A model generated the notes under the pieces. The model did not search any database. It saw only the letters and a program-made list of their open reading frames with translations, and was not told the origin of the DNA. Positions 1-6,142 of a DNA stretch of 20,549 nt are shown here, piece by piece. The DNA is taken from assembly GCA_040220455.1 (NCBI GenBank), contig JAVJUS010000015.1, positions 1 through 20,549 of the forward strand. The letters are read 5' to 3'. The DNA is from JAVJUS01 sp040220455 (GTDB lineage: Bacteria; Pseudomonadota; Alphaproteobacteria; DSM-16000; Inquilinaceae). Every line of letters begins with the position of its first letter. Position 1 is the stretch's first letter. Position numbers and translations under genes: made by a program.

Positions 1-1
1 C

Positions 2-94
2 CTCCACTCGGCCCTCGACTACCGGTCGCCGGACGAGTTCGAGGCGGACCAGCCGCCCCCGCCGCCGGCAGGCCTGCCGGCGGCGGGGGCCTAA
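2..94 (+). CDS. IS3-family transposase (OrfB), C-terminal end only
   Basis: The open frame from the window edge reads LHSALDYRSPDEFE and then a proline/alanine-rich tail, stopping at TAA (92-94). The HSALxYRSPxEFE block is the well-known C-terminus of IS3-family DDE integrase-type transposases, just after the catalytic glutamate region, which is outside the window. The enzyme would cut and rejoin the ends of its own element. The tail PPPPPAGLPAAGA is unusual: it is encoded by a perfect palindrome (56-89) and is not part of the conserved family sequence. Family call is firm; subgroup is not determined. Confidence 0.85.
   Translation, partial: LHSALDYRSPDEFEADQPPPPPAGLPAAGA
56..89. repeat. Perfect 34-bp palindrome in the transposase tail
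   Basis: Positions 56-72 (CCCCCGCCGCCGGCAGG) are followed directly by their exact reverse complement at 73-89, with no spacer. It lies within the last codons of the transposase and stops three bases before the TAA. In RNA it would fold into a very GC-rich hairpin at the end of the message. No T-run follows, so it is not a standard terminator. Confidence 0.85.
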
Positions 95-203
95 CCAGAC
101 TGTGTCTTTTGCCGCTGTCTCACCGATGGGGTGCAGCTCACACGAAGGGGCCGGGCGCGGTTCGGCGACCATGCCGCCCGGGGCCGAAAGTCATTTGATT
201 ACA

Positions 204-248
204 GGCGCCTGAAGGCGCCGGGCGATGGGGCAGAAAGCGCGCCCCATC
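204..248. other. Two adjacent stem-loops in the gene-free stretch after the IS
   Basis: GGCGCC-TGAA-GGCGCC at 204-219 (6-bp stem, 4-base loop) is followed by GATGGGGC at 224-231 pairing with GCCCCATC at 241-248 (8-bp stem, 9-base loop). Neither has a T-run. They lie between the IS end and the repeat arrays at 264-349, about 125 bp past the ahpD stop. I see no gene in 141-372. They could stabilise or end the ahpCD message, but that is a guess. Confidence 0.4.
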
Positions 249-263
249 CGCCCTTCGAGACAG

Positions 264-349
264 CTTCGTGACCCTTCGTGCCTTCGTGGTGAAAACCTTC
301 ATCGGCCCTGCCGCCGGCCCGTCTTGGTGGCCTTGGTGCCCTTGGTGGT
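264..349 (+). repeat. Two arrays of short near-tandem repeats, CTTCGTG and CTTGGTG type
   Basis: Array one (264-290) has three units CTTCGTGACC, CTTCGTGC and CTTCGTGGT. Array two (323-349) has three 9-base units CTTGGTGGC, CTTGGTGCC and CTTGGTGGT. The two arrays share orientation, unit core CTTSGTG and a last unit ending TGGT, and are 32 bp apart. From memory, similar ACCACGAAGG/ACCACCAAGG strings recur in many unrelated bacterial genomes outside genes, but I cannot name a described repeat family. They lie 3' of ahpD and beside the IS end. Short reading frames across them on either strand are almost certainly artefacts. Confidence 0.75.
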
Positions 350-372
350 TAGATTGCGGGAGCGCCGACCGA

Positions 373-921
373 TCAGGCGGCGGCGCGGGACTCGGCGCTT
401 TCCGCCTCGGCCTCGAGCGTCACGGCGACGGCATGGACCACGGCGGCGATGCGCGCGGCGGCCTGGATCGCCTCGACCGACAGGCCATGCTGGCGGAGCT
501 GGGCCTCGTGGGACTCCAGGCACATGCCGCAGCCGTTGACGGCGGAGACGGCCAGCGACCACAGCTCGAAATCGACCTTGTCGACCCCGGGATTGGCGAT
601 CGCGTTCATGCGCAGCTTGGCCGGCAGGGTCTTGTAGTCCGCCGCGCCGACCAGATGGACGAAGCGGTAGTAGACATTGTTCATCGCCATGACAGCGGCG
701 GCGGTGCGCGCGGCCTTGTGCGCCTCCGGCGACAGGGCCTCGCCGAACTCCGCCTCCAGCGCCTCGGTCACCACCGGGTTGCGCGACGCGATCGCGCTGG
801 CGATGAAGGCGCCCGCCTTCTGCTGGGCGCTCAGCCCCTCCTCGCGCGCGAGGCTGGACAGGTTGAGCTTCAGGTCCTTGGCGTAGTCGGGCAGGGCCTG
901 CTTCAGGCTCTCGAGCGACAT
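373..921 (-). CDS. ahpD: Alkyl hydroperoxidase AhpD (182 aa)
   Basis: AhpD-type protein of the carboxymuconolactone-decarboxylase/AhpD superfamily. In the well-studied mycobacterial system AhpD is a thiol-disulfide partner that re-reduces AhpC; it also has weak peroxidase activity. The active site is visible: E119, then C131-G-M-C134 and H138 (NGCGMCLESHE). This keeps the Glu, CxxC and following His of the mycobacterial enzyme, but the His inside its CxxC is Met here. Length agrees with the family. Start ATG at 919-921, giving MSLESLKQAL. It lies 122 bp downstream of ahpC on the same strand, with a palindrome (990-1005) in the gap, so the two are probably co-transcribed under OxyR control. 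The extreme C-terminus is Ala/Glu-rich. Confidence 0.93.
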   Translation of the reverse strand: MSLESLKQALPDYAKDLKLNLSSLAREEGLSAQQKAGAFIASAIASRNPVVTEALEAEFGEALSPEAHKAARTAAAVMAMNNVYYRFVHLVGAADYKTLPAKLRMNAIANPGVDKVDFELWSLAVSAVNGCGMCLESHEAQLRQHGLSVEAIQAAARIAAVVHAVAVTLEAEAESAESRAAA

Positions 922-989
922 GACGGTCTCCGGCGTTTTTCGTTGCGTTGATGGAATGATTGGCGAGGAACCCGCGACGGCGGCGGGCG

Positions 990-1005
990 GGGCCGGATCC
1001 GGCCC
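990..1005 (-). other. Perfect 16-bp palindrome between ahpC and ahpD
   Basis: GGGCCGGATCCGGCCC reads the same on both strands. In the ahpC-ahpD message it would fold into a 6-bp GC stem with a GATC loop. It lies about 40 bp after the ahpC stop and 70 bp before the ahpD start, with no T-run. It could pause transcription or protect the ahpC part of the message, giving more AhpC than AhpD. That role is inference. Confidence 0.45.
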
Positions 1006-1043
1006 ACGCCCGCGCGGCTGCCGTCGAACAGGAAGGCCGCGCC

Positions 1044-1583
1044 TCAGGCGGCCTCGAGAGTCGCCTCGCCCTTCTGCCAGTTGCAGGGGCAGAGCTCGTC
1101 GGTCTGCAGCGCGTCGAGCACGCGCAGCACCTCGCCCGGATTGCGGCCGACATTCAGGTCGTTGACCGAGGCGAAGCGGATGATGCCGTCGGGATCGACG
1201 ATGAAGGTCGCCCGCAGGCACACGCCCTCGGTCTTGTCGAGGATGCCGAGGCTCTCCGACAGCTCGCGCTTGAGGTCCGAGAGCATCGGGAAGGTCAGGT
1301 CCTTCAGGTCGGGGTGCGTCTGGCGCCAGGCGAGGTGGACGTACTCGCTGTCGGTCGAGGCGCCGTAGAGCACCGCGTCCCGGTCGGTGAACTCCTCGGC
1401 CAGGTCGCCGAAGGCCTTGATCTCGGTCGGGCAGACGAAGGTGAAGTCCTTCGGCCAGAAGAAGACGACCTGCCACTTGCCCTCGGCCGTCCTGTCCGTG
1501 ACCTTCTGGAAGGCGGTCTGCGGGTCGGTCGAGGCGACGGCGGTCAGATCGAATGAGGGGAAACGCTCTCCGACGGTCAGCAT
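1044..1583 (-). CDS. ahpC: Peroxiredoxin AhpC, mycobacterial type (179 aa)
   Basis: A 2-Cys peroxiredoxin that reduces hydrogen peroxide and organic hydroperoxides in the cytoplasm. The peroxidatic cysteine is C51 in FTFVCPTE (the PxxxTxxC motif). The C-terminus LCPCNWQKGE carries two cysteines, C165 and C167. That double-Cys tail is the signature of AhpC enzymes paired with AhpD rather than AhpF, as in Mycobacterium tuberculosis (C61, C174, C176), and an AhpD gene is indeed downstream. Start ATG at 1581-1583, with GGAG about ten bases upstream on the minus strand. Divergent from oxyR across a 153-bp intergenic region, a classical arrangement for OxyR-activated ahpC. The electron donor to AhpD is not encoded in this window. 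Confidence 0.95.
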   Translation of the reverse strand: MLTVGERFPSFDLTAVASTDPQTAFQKVTDRTAEGKWQVVFFWPKDFTFVCPTEIKAFGDLAEEFTDRDAVLYGASTDSEYVHLAWRQTHPDLKDLTFPMLSDLKRELSESLGILDKTEGVCLRATFIVDPDGIIRFASVNDLNVGRNPGEVLRVLDALQTDELCPCNWQKGEATLEAA

Positions 1584-1736
1584 GTCCGATTGGCTCCGTT
1601 GTTGTCGCGTGGGTGTGTCGTTCCGTGCGTGACGGGGGCGCGGGCTCAGCGGCCCACGTTTTGAACGCTGCAAATGTGCAAACGCGGACCCCATCTTCCC
1701 AATCGTTCCTTCCGATGGGGGCTATAGGACGAAGCG
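1584..1736. promoter_or_regulatory. ahpC/oxyR divergent promoter region, probable OxyR target
   Basis: This 153-bp gap separates the starts of ahpC (minus) and oxyR (plus), so it must hold both promoters and probably the OxyR site. Visible elements: a direct repeat TGCAAATG/TGCAAACG at 1669-1684; an inverted repeat CCCCATC (1689-1695) / GATGGGG (1714-1720); and CTATAG at 1722-1727, which resembles one half-site pair of the spaced ATAG/CTAT OxyR pattern or a -10 box. I could not lay out a full four-part OxyR site or a convincing -35/-10 pair, so the exact operator is unassigned. Confidence 0.5.
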
Positions 1737-2756
1737 ATGGATGCCGATCCCGCCGAAACCGCCGGCCCGACGAGCACCGGCGACGAACCGGTCACGGCGA
1801 CGCCGGACGGCAGCGCCCTCGCCCGGCACGTGACGCTGCGCCAGCTCCGCTACGCCGTGGCGGTGGCCGAGGCGGGCGGTTTCGCCAAGGCGGCCAAGGT
1901 CTGCCACGTCGCCCAGCCGAGCCTCAGCGCTCAGGTGCACGCCCTGGAGGGGACGCTGGGCGCGACCCTGTTCGCCCGCGGCGCGCGCGGCGGCACGCCG
2001 ACCCCGGCGGGCGAGCGGGTGGTCGCCCATGCCCGCCGGGTGCTGCGGGAGGTCGGCGCGCTGGCCGCCGCGGCCCGGGCCGAGGCGCCGCTCGAGGGCG
2101 CGTTCCGGCTGGGCGTCATCCCGACCTCCGGGCCCTATACGCTGCCCCGAATCATGCCGGCGCTGCGCCGGGCCTATCCCCGCCTGGCGCTGTGGCTGCG
2201 CGAGGACCGCACGGCGGCGCTGGTCGACGCCCTGGTCGACGGCCGGATCGACGCCGCGATCCTCGCCCTGCCGGTGGACAGCCCGGTCGCCTGCCGGCTG
2301 ACGGTGACGCCGCTCTATGCCGAGCCGTTCCTGCTCGCCGCCCCGCGCGGCCATGCGTTCGCGGCGGGCGCGCCGCCCCGGCCAGGCGATTTGGCCGGCG
2401 CGCCCTTGCTGCTGCTGGAGGAGGGGCACTGCCTGCGCGACCAGACCCTCGATGTCTGCCGCCTGGCGGGCGTCGAGGGCGCTGTCGAGGGGTTCGGGCC
2501 CGCCGGCGCCTTCGCCGCGACGAGCCTGGAGACCCTGCGCGAGATGGTCGCCGGCGGGCTGGGCGTCACCCTGTTGCCGCGTCTGGCCTGCGCCACGCCG
2601 CACCCGGACCTGGTCGTCCGGCCCTTCGCCGACCCGGCCCCGACCCGCACCATGGCGCTCGTCCGCCCCGCCGGCACCGCCCGCGAATCCGACTGCGCCG
2701 CCCTGGCCGCCTTCCTCGAGGACAACCTGCCCGACGGGGTCGCGGCGGCGGCTTGA
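1737..2756 (+). CDS. oxyR: LysR-type peroxide sensor OxyR (339 aa)
   Basis: LysR-family activator. The N-terminal winged helix-turn-helix runs from about residue 33 (TLRQLRYAVAVAEAGGFAKAA...AQPSLSAQVHALE), followed by the effector domain. The decisive evidence is GHCLRDQTLDVC at 230-241. The two cysteines, C232 and C241, are nine residues apart, exactly as C199 and C208 of E. coli OxyR in the same GHCLRDQ context. These form the disulfide that switches the protein on. The protein has about 32 extra N-terminal residues compared with typical OxyR. A GTG at 1830 (reading VTLRQLRY) would give the usual length, but neither start has a strong ribosome site, so I kept the upstream ATG. Divergent from ahpC-ahpD, which it most likely activates when peroxide is present. 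Confidence 0.93.
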   Translation: MDADPAETAGPTSTGDEPVTATPDGSALARHVTLRQLRYAVAVAEAGGFAKAAKVCHVAQPSLSAQVHALEGTLGATLFARGARGGTPTPAGERVVAHARRVLREVGALAAAARAEAPLEGAFRLGVIPTSGPYTLPRIMPALRRAYPRLALWLREDRTAALVDALVDGRIDAAILALPVDSPVACRLTVTPLYAEPFLLAAPRGHAFAAGAPPRPGDLAGAPLLLLEEGHCLRDQTLDVCRLAGVEGAVEGFGPAGAFAATSLETLREMVAGGLGVTLLPRLACATPHPDLVVRPFADPAPTRTMALVRPAGTARESDCAALAAFLEDNLPDGVAAAA

Positions 2757-2906
2757 GCGCGCGCCGAGCCGTCGCGCAGCGCCTGCGGCGCTGGGCGACC
2801 TACGGGGCCGTCTCGCAACCGTCGGCCGTCCTGGCGGAAGCCCGGGTGCGGCGGCGCCGGGGAGCGGGACGTTGCAACAGCGTCGCTTGACGCGCATATT
2901 GCCGTC

Positions 2907-3410
2907 ATGCGACGCGAAATACACCCCGAGCCCGCGAAGCGACACGACATCGCCCGTGCCTACGCCGATCCGGCGCGGCTGCCGGCGAGCGAGCCCGAGC
3001 GGATCGCCCTCTGGCTGTCCCTCGATCGCCCCGACGGCATGACCGACGTCGTGCTGGCCAAGGTCGTGGCGCACGGCTTGCCGGTGACCTCCGCAAAGGT
3101 CTTCTTCGACGCGCTGAAGGCGGCGTCGCTCTCGGCCCCGCCGATCCCGGAGGCGACGCTGCGCCGCGCCCGCAAGGCGCGCAAGCCGCTGCCCAAGGAA
3201 CACAGCGAGCGGCTTTACGAACTCAGCCGCGTCCTCGACGCCGTCGGCCGCGCCTATCGCGGCGACACGGAGCGGATGCGGGCCTTCCTGACCCGCCCGC
3301 ATCCCATGCTCGGGGGCGAGACGCCCTTCGATCTCGCCGGCTCCAGCTCCGCCGGCGCCGACGCGGTCGTGAACCTGATCCGACGGGCGGAGGCCGGCGT
3401 GGCGGCGTGA
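2907..3410 (+). CDS. Xre/MbcA/ParS-like antitoxin of a RES toxin-antitoxin pair (167 aa)
   Basis: The C-terminal half (RLYELSRVLDAVGRAYRGD, then MLGGETPFDLAGSSSAGADAV at about 103-154) is the toxin-binding MbcA/ParS (DUF2384-type) domain found in antitoxins of RES toxins. The hallmark P-x-x-x-L-x-G-x-x-P-x-D-L is intact at 132-143. The N-terminal half (about 35-75) is helical and would be the DNA-binding, dimer-forming part, though I do not see a textbook Xre helix-turn-helix. It overlaps the toxin start by 4 bp (GTGA), so the two are translationally coupled, antitoxin first as usual. TTGACG at 2887-2892 may be a -35 element, but no good -10 fits before the ATG. By family precedent the complex would repress its own promoter. 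Confidence 0.88.
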   Translation: MRREIHPEPAKRHDIARAYADPARLPASEPERIALWLSLDRPDGMTDVVLAKVVAHGLPVTSAKVFFDALKAASLSAPPIPEATLRRARKARKPLPKEHSERLYELSRVLDAVGRAYRGDTERMRAFLTRPHPMLGGETPFDLAGSSSAGADAVVNLIRRAEAGVAA

Positions 3411-3889
3411 CCCGGCCTCGGACTCTGCGAGAGCACCGCACCTGCTACCGGATCGGCGATCCCGAGGGCGCGTTCCCTGTCTTCTCGGCCGAAGGGGCGC
3501 GGCAGGTCGAGGGCCGCTGGCACGAGCGCGGCGACGCCGTCATCTACGCCGCTGAACATTACTCCCTGGCGATGCTGGAAAAGCTCGCGCACTGGAACGG
3601 CGTGCTGCCGCCGAACCAGCATTTCGTGGAGATCACGCTGCCGGCCGGCCTGTCCTACGAAGTCGTGACGGGCGACCTCCTGCCCGGCTGGCACGCCCCC
3701 TCGGGCGACGTCGCCCGGGCCTTCGGGCACGAATGGTACGTCTCGGGCCGCAGCGCCGCGCTGTTCGTGCCCTCGGTCGTCGCCCGGCTGGAGCGCGCCA
3801 TCCTGCTGAACACCCGCCACCCCGAGTTTCCCGGTGTGACGGTCGGCCTCGAAACCCCCGTCGTGTGGGACGACCGGCTGTTCCGATAG
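3407..3889 (+). CDS. RES-domain toxin, NAD+-degrading (160 aa)
   Basis: RES-domain proteins of type II toxin-antitoxin systems (e.g. mycobacterial MbcT, Pseudomonas putida RES) destroy NAD+ and thereby stop growth. The protein is essentially one RES domain of normal length. Expected conserved pieces are present in order: TCYRIG (Y14, R15), GRW (36-38), VIYAAEHYSLAMLEKLAH with E58, and WYVSGRSAALFVPS with S116 and S123. The spacing R15-E58-S116 agrees with the Arg, Glu and Ser that name the fold. Which Ser is catalytic I cannot settle without an alignment. Start is GTG at 3407, inside the 4-bp overlap with the antitoxin. There is no signal peptide or membrane segment, so it acts in the cytoplasm. 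It looks intact and active. Confidence 0.92.
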   Translation: MTRPRTLREHRTCYRIGDPEGAFPVFSAEGARQVEGRWHERGDAVIYAAEHYSLAMLEKLAHWNGVLPPNQHFVEITLPAGLSYEVVTGDLLPGWHAPSGDVARAFGHEWYVSGRSAALFVPSVVARLERAILLNTRHPEFPGVTVGLETPVVWDDRLFR

Positions 3890-3938
3890 GGTTTTCACGC
3901 TCGGCAGGAGAACCGGTGGGCCGATCCGCCGCGACGGC

Positions 3939-5087
3939 CTACCGCGTCTCGACCGCGCCGCGGGTCGGGGCGAGGCCGTCGCCGATGGCGGCGAGCGCGG
4001 CGACGCGGGCGTCGTGGCCTTCGGGCAGGGGGATGCCGTGCTCGACCCTGAAGAGCCGCGCCGGGCTCCGGCCGTCCTCGGCGGCGCGCCCGGCCGGGCC
4101 TTCCTGCAGCGCGCCGATGAACACGGCCCGGCCGATGGCGAGCGACCCGACCCGGGCGCCGGGATCGAAGGCCGCGCCCAGCCCGGCGATCGCGAGGCCG
4201 GGGCCGGGCGTGTCACGACCCTCGGGCGTCGACTCCGGCGCCAGGTAGCCTTCGACGGACACGCGCGCGAGCGGCCCGGCGTCCAGCAGGGGCCGGCCGA
4301 TGGCGAGGTCGTCCACCACGAGGCCCGCGCCGGTCCAGCGGCCGGCGACCGCGGCGAAGCGGCCGGACGGGACATCGATGCCGCCGGGCAGCGCGAGCGG
4401 GCCGATGCGCGGTCCCGCGGGAGCGCCCGTGCCGCCTCGGGCGACGACACCTTCGACGACTCCCTCCACATGATCGGTCGCGGCGTCCGGCGCCGGGTCC
4501 AGGCGCGAGGCGACGACCCCGCCGCCGGTCCACAGCCCGCTGACCGCGACGCGCTCGCCTGGGCGCGGCCGGTCCCCACCAATGGCCGCGAGGCTCACAC
4601 CGGGCTCCACGCGCACCGGCACGCCCATGACGGCGAAGCCGTCGGCGCCGGCGGCCGTCACTGGCCCGACTAGAGCGAAGCGCAGGACGAGGCGCCGGGC
4701 GGCGAGGCCCGGGCCGTCGGCGTCGGGGCCGGCCAGCAGCTCCGCCACATGGCCCGGCCGCGGCGCCAGCGGCCCGATGGGCGACTCGGCCGTGCCGGAC
4801 GGCGTCGCGACACGCACGCCGTTGACATGGACGCTGCCCAGCGCCGTCACCGTGCCCAGCACGCCGGTCGTCGCGCCGGTGCCCCCGATGCCGCCGCGCG
4901 GCTCCTCGGCCAGGTCGCGCGAGCCGCGCGGTGGGGCCAGGTCGCGCGGGCCGCGCGGTAGGGCCACGTCGCGCGGGCCGGGCGCAGGCCGCCCCGGCGC
5001 GCAGCCCGCGACGACGAGTGCCCCGCCCGCCGCGAGCCCCGCCAGCGCGGCCCGGCGCGACGGCCCCGGCGATCGGCGATCCCTCAT
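3939..5087 (-). CDS. DUF5666-type lipoprotein, possibly Tat-exported (382 aa)
   Basis: Residues 1-29 form a lipoprotein signal: a twin-arginine pair at R11-R12 (SRRAALAGL), a hydrophobic stretch, and lipobox VVAGC with C29 as the likely lipidated cysteine. The protein therefore sits in the envelope. A three-copy 9-residue repeat follows (about 38-63). From about 75 onward come repeated short beta units such as GVLGTVTALGSVHVNGVRV and GRWTGAGLVVDDLAIGRP, characteristic of DUF5666, which lacks an assigned function. The gene's ATG overlaps the stop of the upstream DUF6502 gene by 4 bp, so they form one transcript. The start was chosen for this overlap and the signal peptide. The number of DUF5666 units, probably three or four, is uncertain. 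Confidence 0.8.
   Translation of the reverse strand: MRDRRSPGPSRRAALAGLAAGGALVVAGCAPGRPAPGPRDVALPRGPRDLAPPRGSRDLAEEPRGGIGGTGATTGVLGTVTALGSVHVNGVRVATPSGTAESPIGPLAPRPGHVAELLAGPDADGPGLAARRLVLRFALVGPVTAAGADGFAVMGVPVRVEPGVSLAAIGGDRPRPGERVAVSGLWTGGGVVASRLDPAPDAATDHVEGVVEGVVARGGTGAPAGPRIGPLALPGGIDVPSGRFAAVAGRWTGAGLVVDDLAIGRPLLDAGPLARVSVEGYLAPESTPEGRDTPGPGLAIAGLGAAFDPGARVGSLAIGRAVFIGALQEGPAGRAAEDGRSPARLFRVEHGIPLPEGHDARVAALAAIGDGLAPTRGAVETR
4911..4990 (-). repeat. 27-bp tandem repeat inside the DUF5666 lipoprotein gene
   Basis: Two full units (4911-4937 and 4938-4964) and a third partial one (4965 to about 4990) differ at only a few bases. They encode GPRDVALPR, GPRDLAPPR and GSRDLAEEPR just after the lipidated cysteine. 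Unit length is nine codons, so gain or loss of units keeps the frame. The repeat would lengthen or shorten a linker between the membrane anchor and the folded domains. Confidence 0.8.
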
Positions 5088-5974
5088 GATCCGCTGTCCC
5101 CCCTCGACTCGCCCGGCCCGGCGCCGTCCGCCCCGTCCCCATCCCCGTCCTCTTCGCGGGCGGCGAGCGGCGCGTCCTGGAAATAGATACCGTAGCGGAA
5201 GCGCCGCGTCGCCGTCCCGGCGGCGATGTCCCGGCGCTGGAGATCCAGGGCCCGGCGGTTCAGCGCGATGAGCGCGTCCATCCCCATGCGGCGCGCCTCC
5301 GCCTCCAGATCGGCGACCGAGTCGGGCGAGAGATGGGTATGGAAGACCGCGCGCTCGAGCCGTCGGGGCGCGCCGGGCGGCGCCTCCAGGTTGCCGACGG
5401 CGGCGCCCGCGTGGTCGGCCAGATTGGCGGCGAAGAGAGCCAGGCGCTCGGGCTCGTCCCCGCCGTCGGCGCCGGGAACATGGGCCTCGGCCGCGAGGCG
5501 CAGCCGGGCGGTCGCCGAATCGATGTCGCCGTCGACCGCCTCGACGAGGCCGAGGCGGCGCATCTCCTCCAGCACCGCGCGCGGCCGGACGTCCCGGCTG
5601 ATCCCGGCCACCAGGGCGTCGAAGCCGCCCTCGCCGCTCCGCGCCAGCTCGGGCGGACGGCCGTCGCCATCGCCCGGGCCGAGCGCGAGCCAGCGCGCCA
5701 TCACGGTCTGGGCGATCGAGGGGCGCGCCGGCTCCCCCGCCGTCGCCCCCTCCGCCAGCAGCGCGCGGACGTCCTTGCGATGGACGCCGGTCATCAGGCT
5801 CACGCGGCTCTGGCTCGCCCCGGGGGCCAGCCGGCGCGCGGCGTCGACCAGCGCCGCCTTGAGCAGGCGCTGGAGCGTCGCGTAGCCGATGCCGCGCGCC
5901 ACCGCCAGCCGGGCGAGCGGGCGCAGCACGGCGGCGAGGGCCGCGGCGACGGGGGAGTCGCCGGAGCCGGTCAT
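5084..5974 (-). CDS. DUF6502 family protein (296 aa)
   Basis: The N-terminal region (AALAAVLRPLARLAVARGIG, then YATLQRLLKAALVDAAR, 11-47) and the helix-turn-helix-like SRVSLMTGVHRKDVRALL (56-73) are the recognisable part of DUF6502, whose function is unknown. The SxVSxxTGVxRKxVxxLL pattern suggests DNA binding, but this is inference. There is no signal peptide or membrane helix, so it should be cytoplasmic. The C-terminal third is charged and contains FRYGIYFQDAP near the end. Start ATG at 5972-5974. It is the first gene of a two-gene operon with the DUF5666 lipoprotein (ATGA overlap), and its upstream region is shared with a divergent fasciclin lipoprotein gene. A role as regulator of its envelope partner would fit but is unproven. 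Confidence 0.78.
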   Translation of the reverse strand: MTGSGDSPVAAALAAVLRPLARLAVARGIGYATLQRLLKAALVDAARRLAPGASQSRVSLMTGVHRKDVRALLAEGATAGEPARPSIAQTVMARWLALGPGDGDGRPPELARSGEGGFDALVAGISRDVRPRAVLEEMRRLGLVEAVDGDIDSATARLRLAAEAHVPGADGGDEPERLALFAANLADHAGAAVGNLEAPPGAPRRLERAVFHTHLSPDSVADLEAEARRMGMDALIALNRRALDLQRRDIAAGTATRRFRYGIYFQDAPLAAREEDGDGDGADGAGPGESRGDSGS

Positions 5975-5987
5975 ACTTGGATGATGT

Positions 5988-6064
5988 GTGGGAATTTTTC
6001 TCCGTCAACGCTTGACCGGTGCGCGCGGTGACGCATTTCCGTCGTCCGTGGGATTTTTTCCCAC
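5988..6064. promoter_or_regulatory. Paired GTGGGAWTTTTTC elements in the DUF6502/fasciclin divergent promoter
   Basis: The 168-bp gap between the two divergent genes holds GTGGGAATTTTTC (5988-6000) and GTGGGATTTTTTC (6048-6060), 12 of 13 bases identical and exactly 60 bp apart. The second copy continues into TCCCAC, making an inverted repeat GTGGGA-TTTTT-TCCCAC (6048-6064). AT-rich tracts stand out strongly in this GC-rich sequence. The position between two divergent starts suggests operator sites for a shared regulator, perhaps the DUF6502 protein itself. No protein is known to bind this motif as far as I can tell. Confidence 0.5.
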
Positions 6065-6142
6065 AATCCGATCCGGAAATCGGGCGGCCGCGACCGATCG
6101 GACGCGCGCCGCCGGCCATCGAACAGGAAGAGGACAGACGCC

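Larger units (their letters stand above)
1..140 (+). mobile_element. Right end of an IS3-family insertion sequence
   Basis: The window opens inside the last codons of an IS3-type transposase. After its stop comes a short spacer and then a terminal sequence at about 117-140 ending GGGGTGCAGCTCA. Read on the other strand this begins TGAGCTGCACCCCATC, the layout of IS3-family terminal inverted repeats, which begin TG and end CA. The left end and most of the element lie outside the window, so intactness and target duplication cannot be judged. The boundary at 140 is inferred from the inverted-repeat pattern. Confidence 0.75.

Noticed and set aside
268..951. Long plus-strand open frame across ahpD (227 codons)
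   Set aside because: It is the shadow of ahpD, which has a full active site on the other strand. Long shadow frames are expected at this base composition.
2757..2906. GCGACCTACGG string and inverted GCGCAGCGCCTGCGGCGC after oxyR, as a copy of the dispersed repeat
   Set aside because: Only eight to ten bases resemble the CGACCTACG hairpin at 18512, and the partner arm is missing, so it is not listed as a repeat.
2887..2906. Promoter for the toxin-antitoxin operon built on TTGACG
   Set aside because: The -35-like box is only 20 bp from the ATG, leaving no room for a -10 element and start site.
1722..3302. Long minus-strand frame under oxyR and the antitoxin gene (526 codons)
   Set aside because: Arg/Gly/Gln-rich composition with no domain; oxyR on the plus strand has clear redox cysteines and an HTH.
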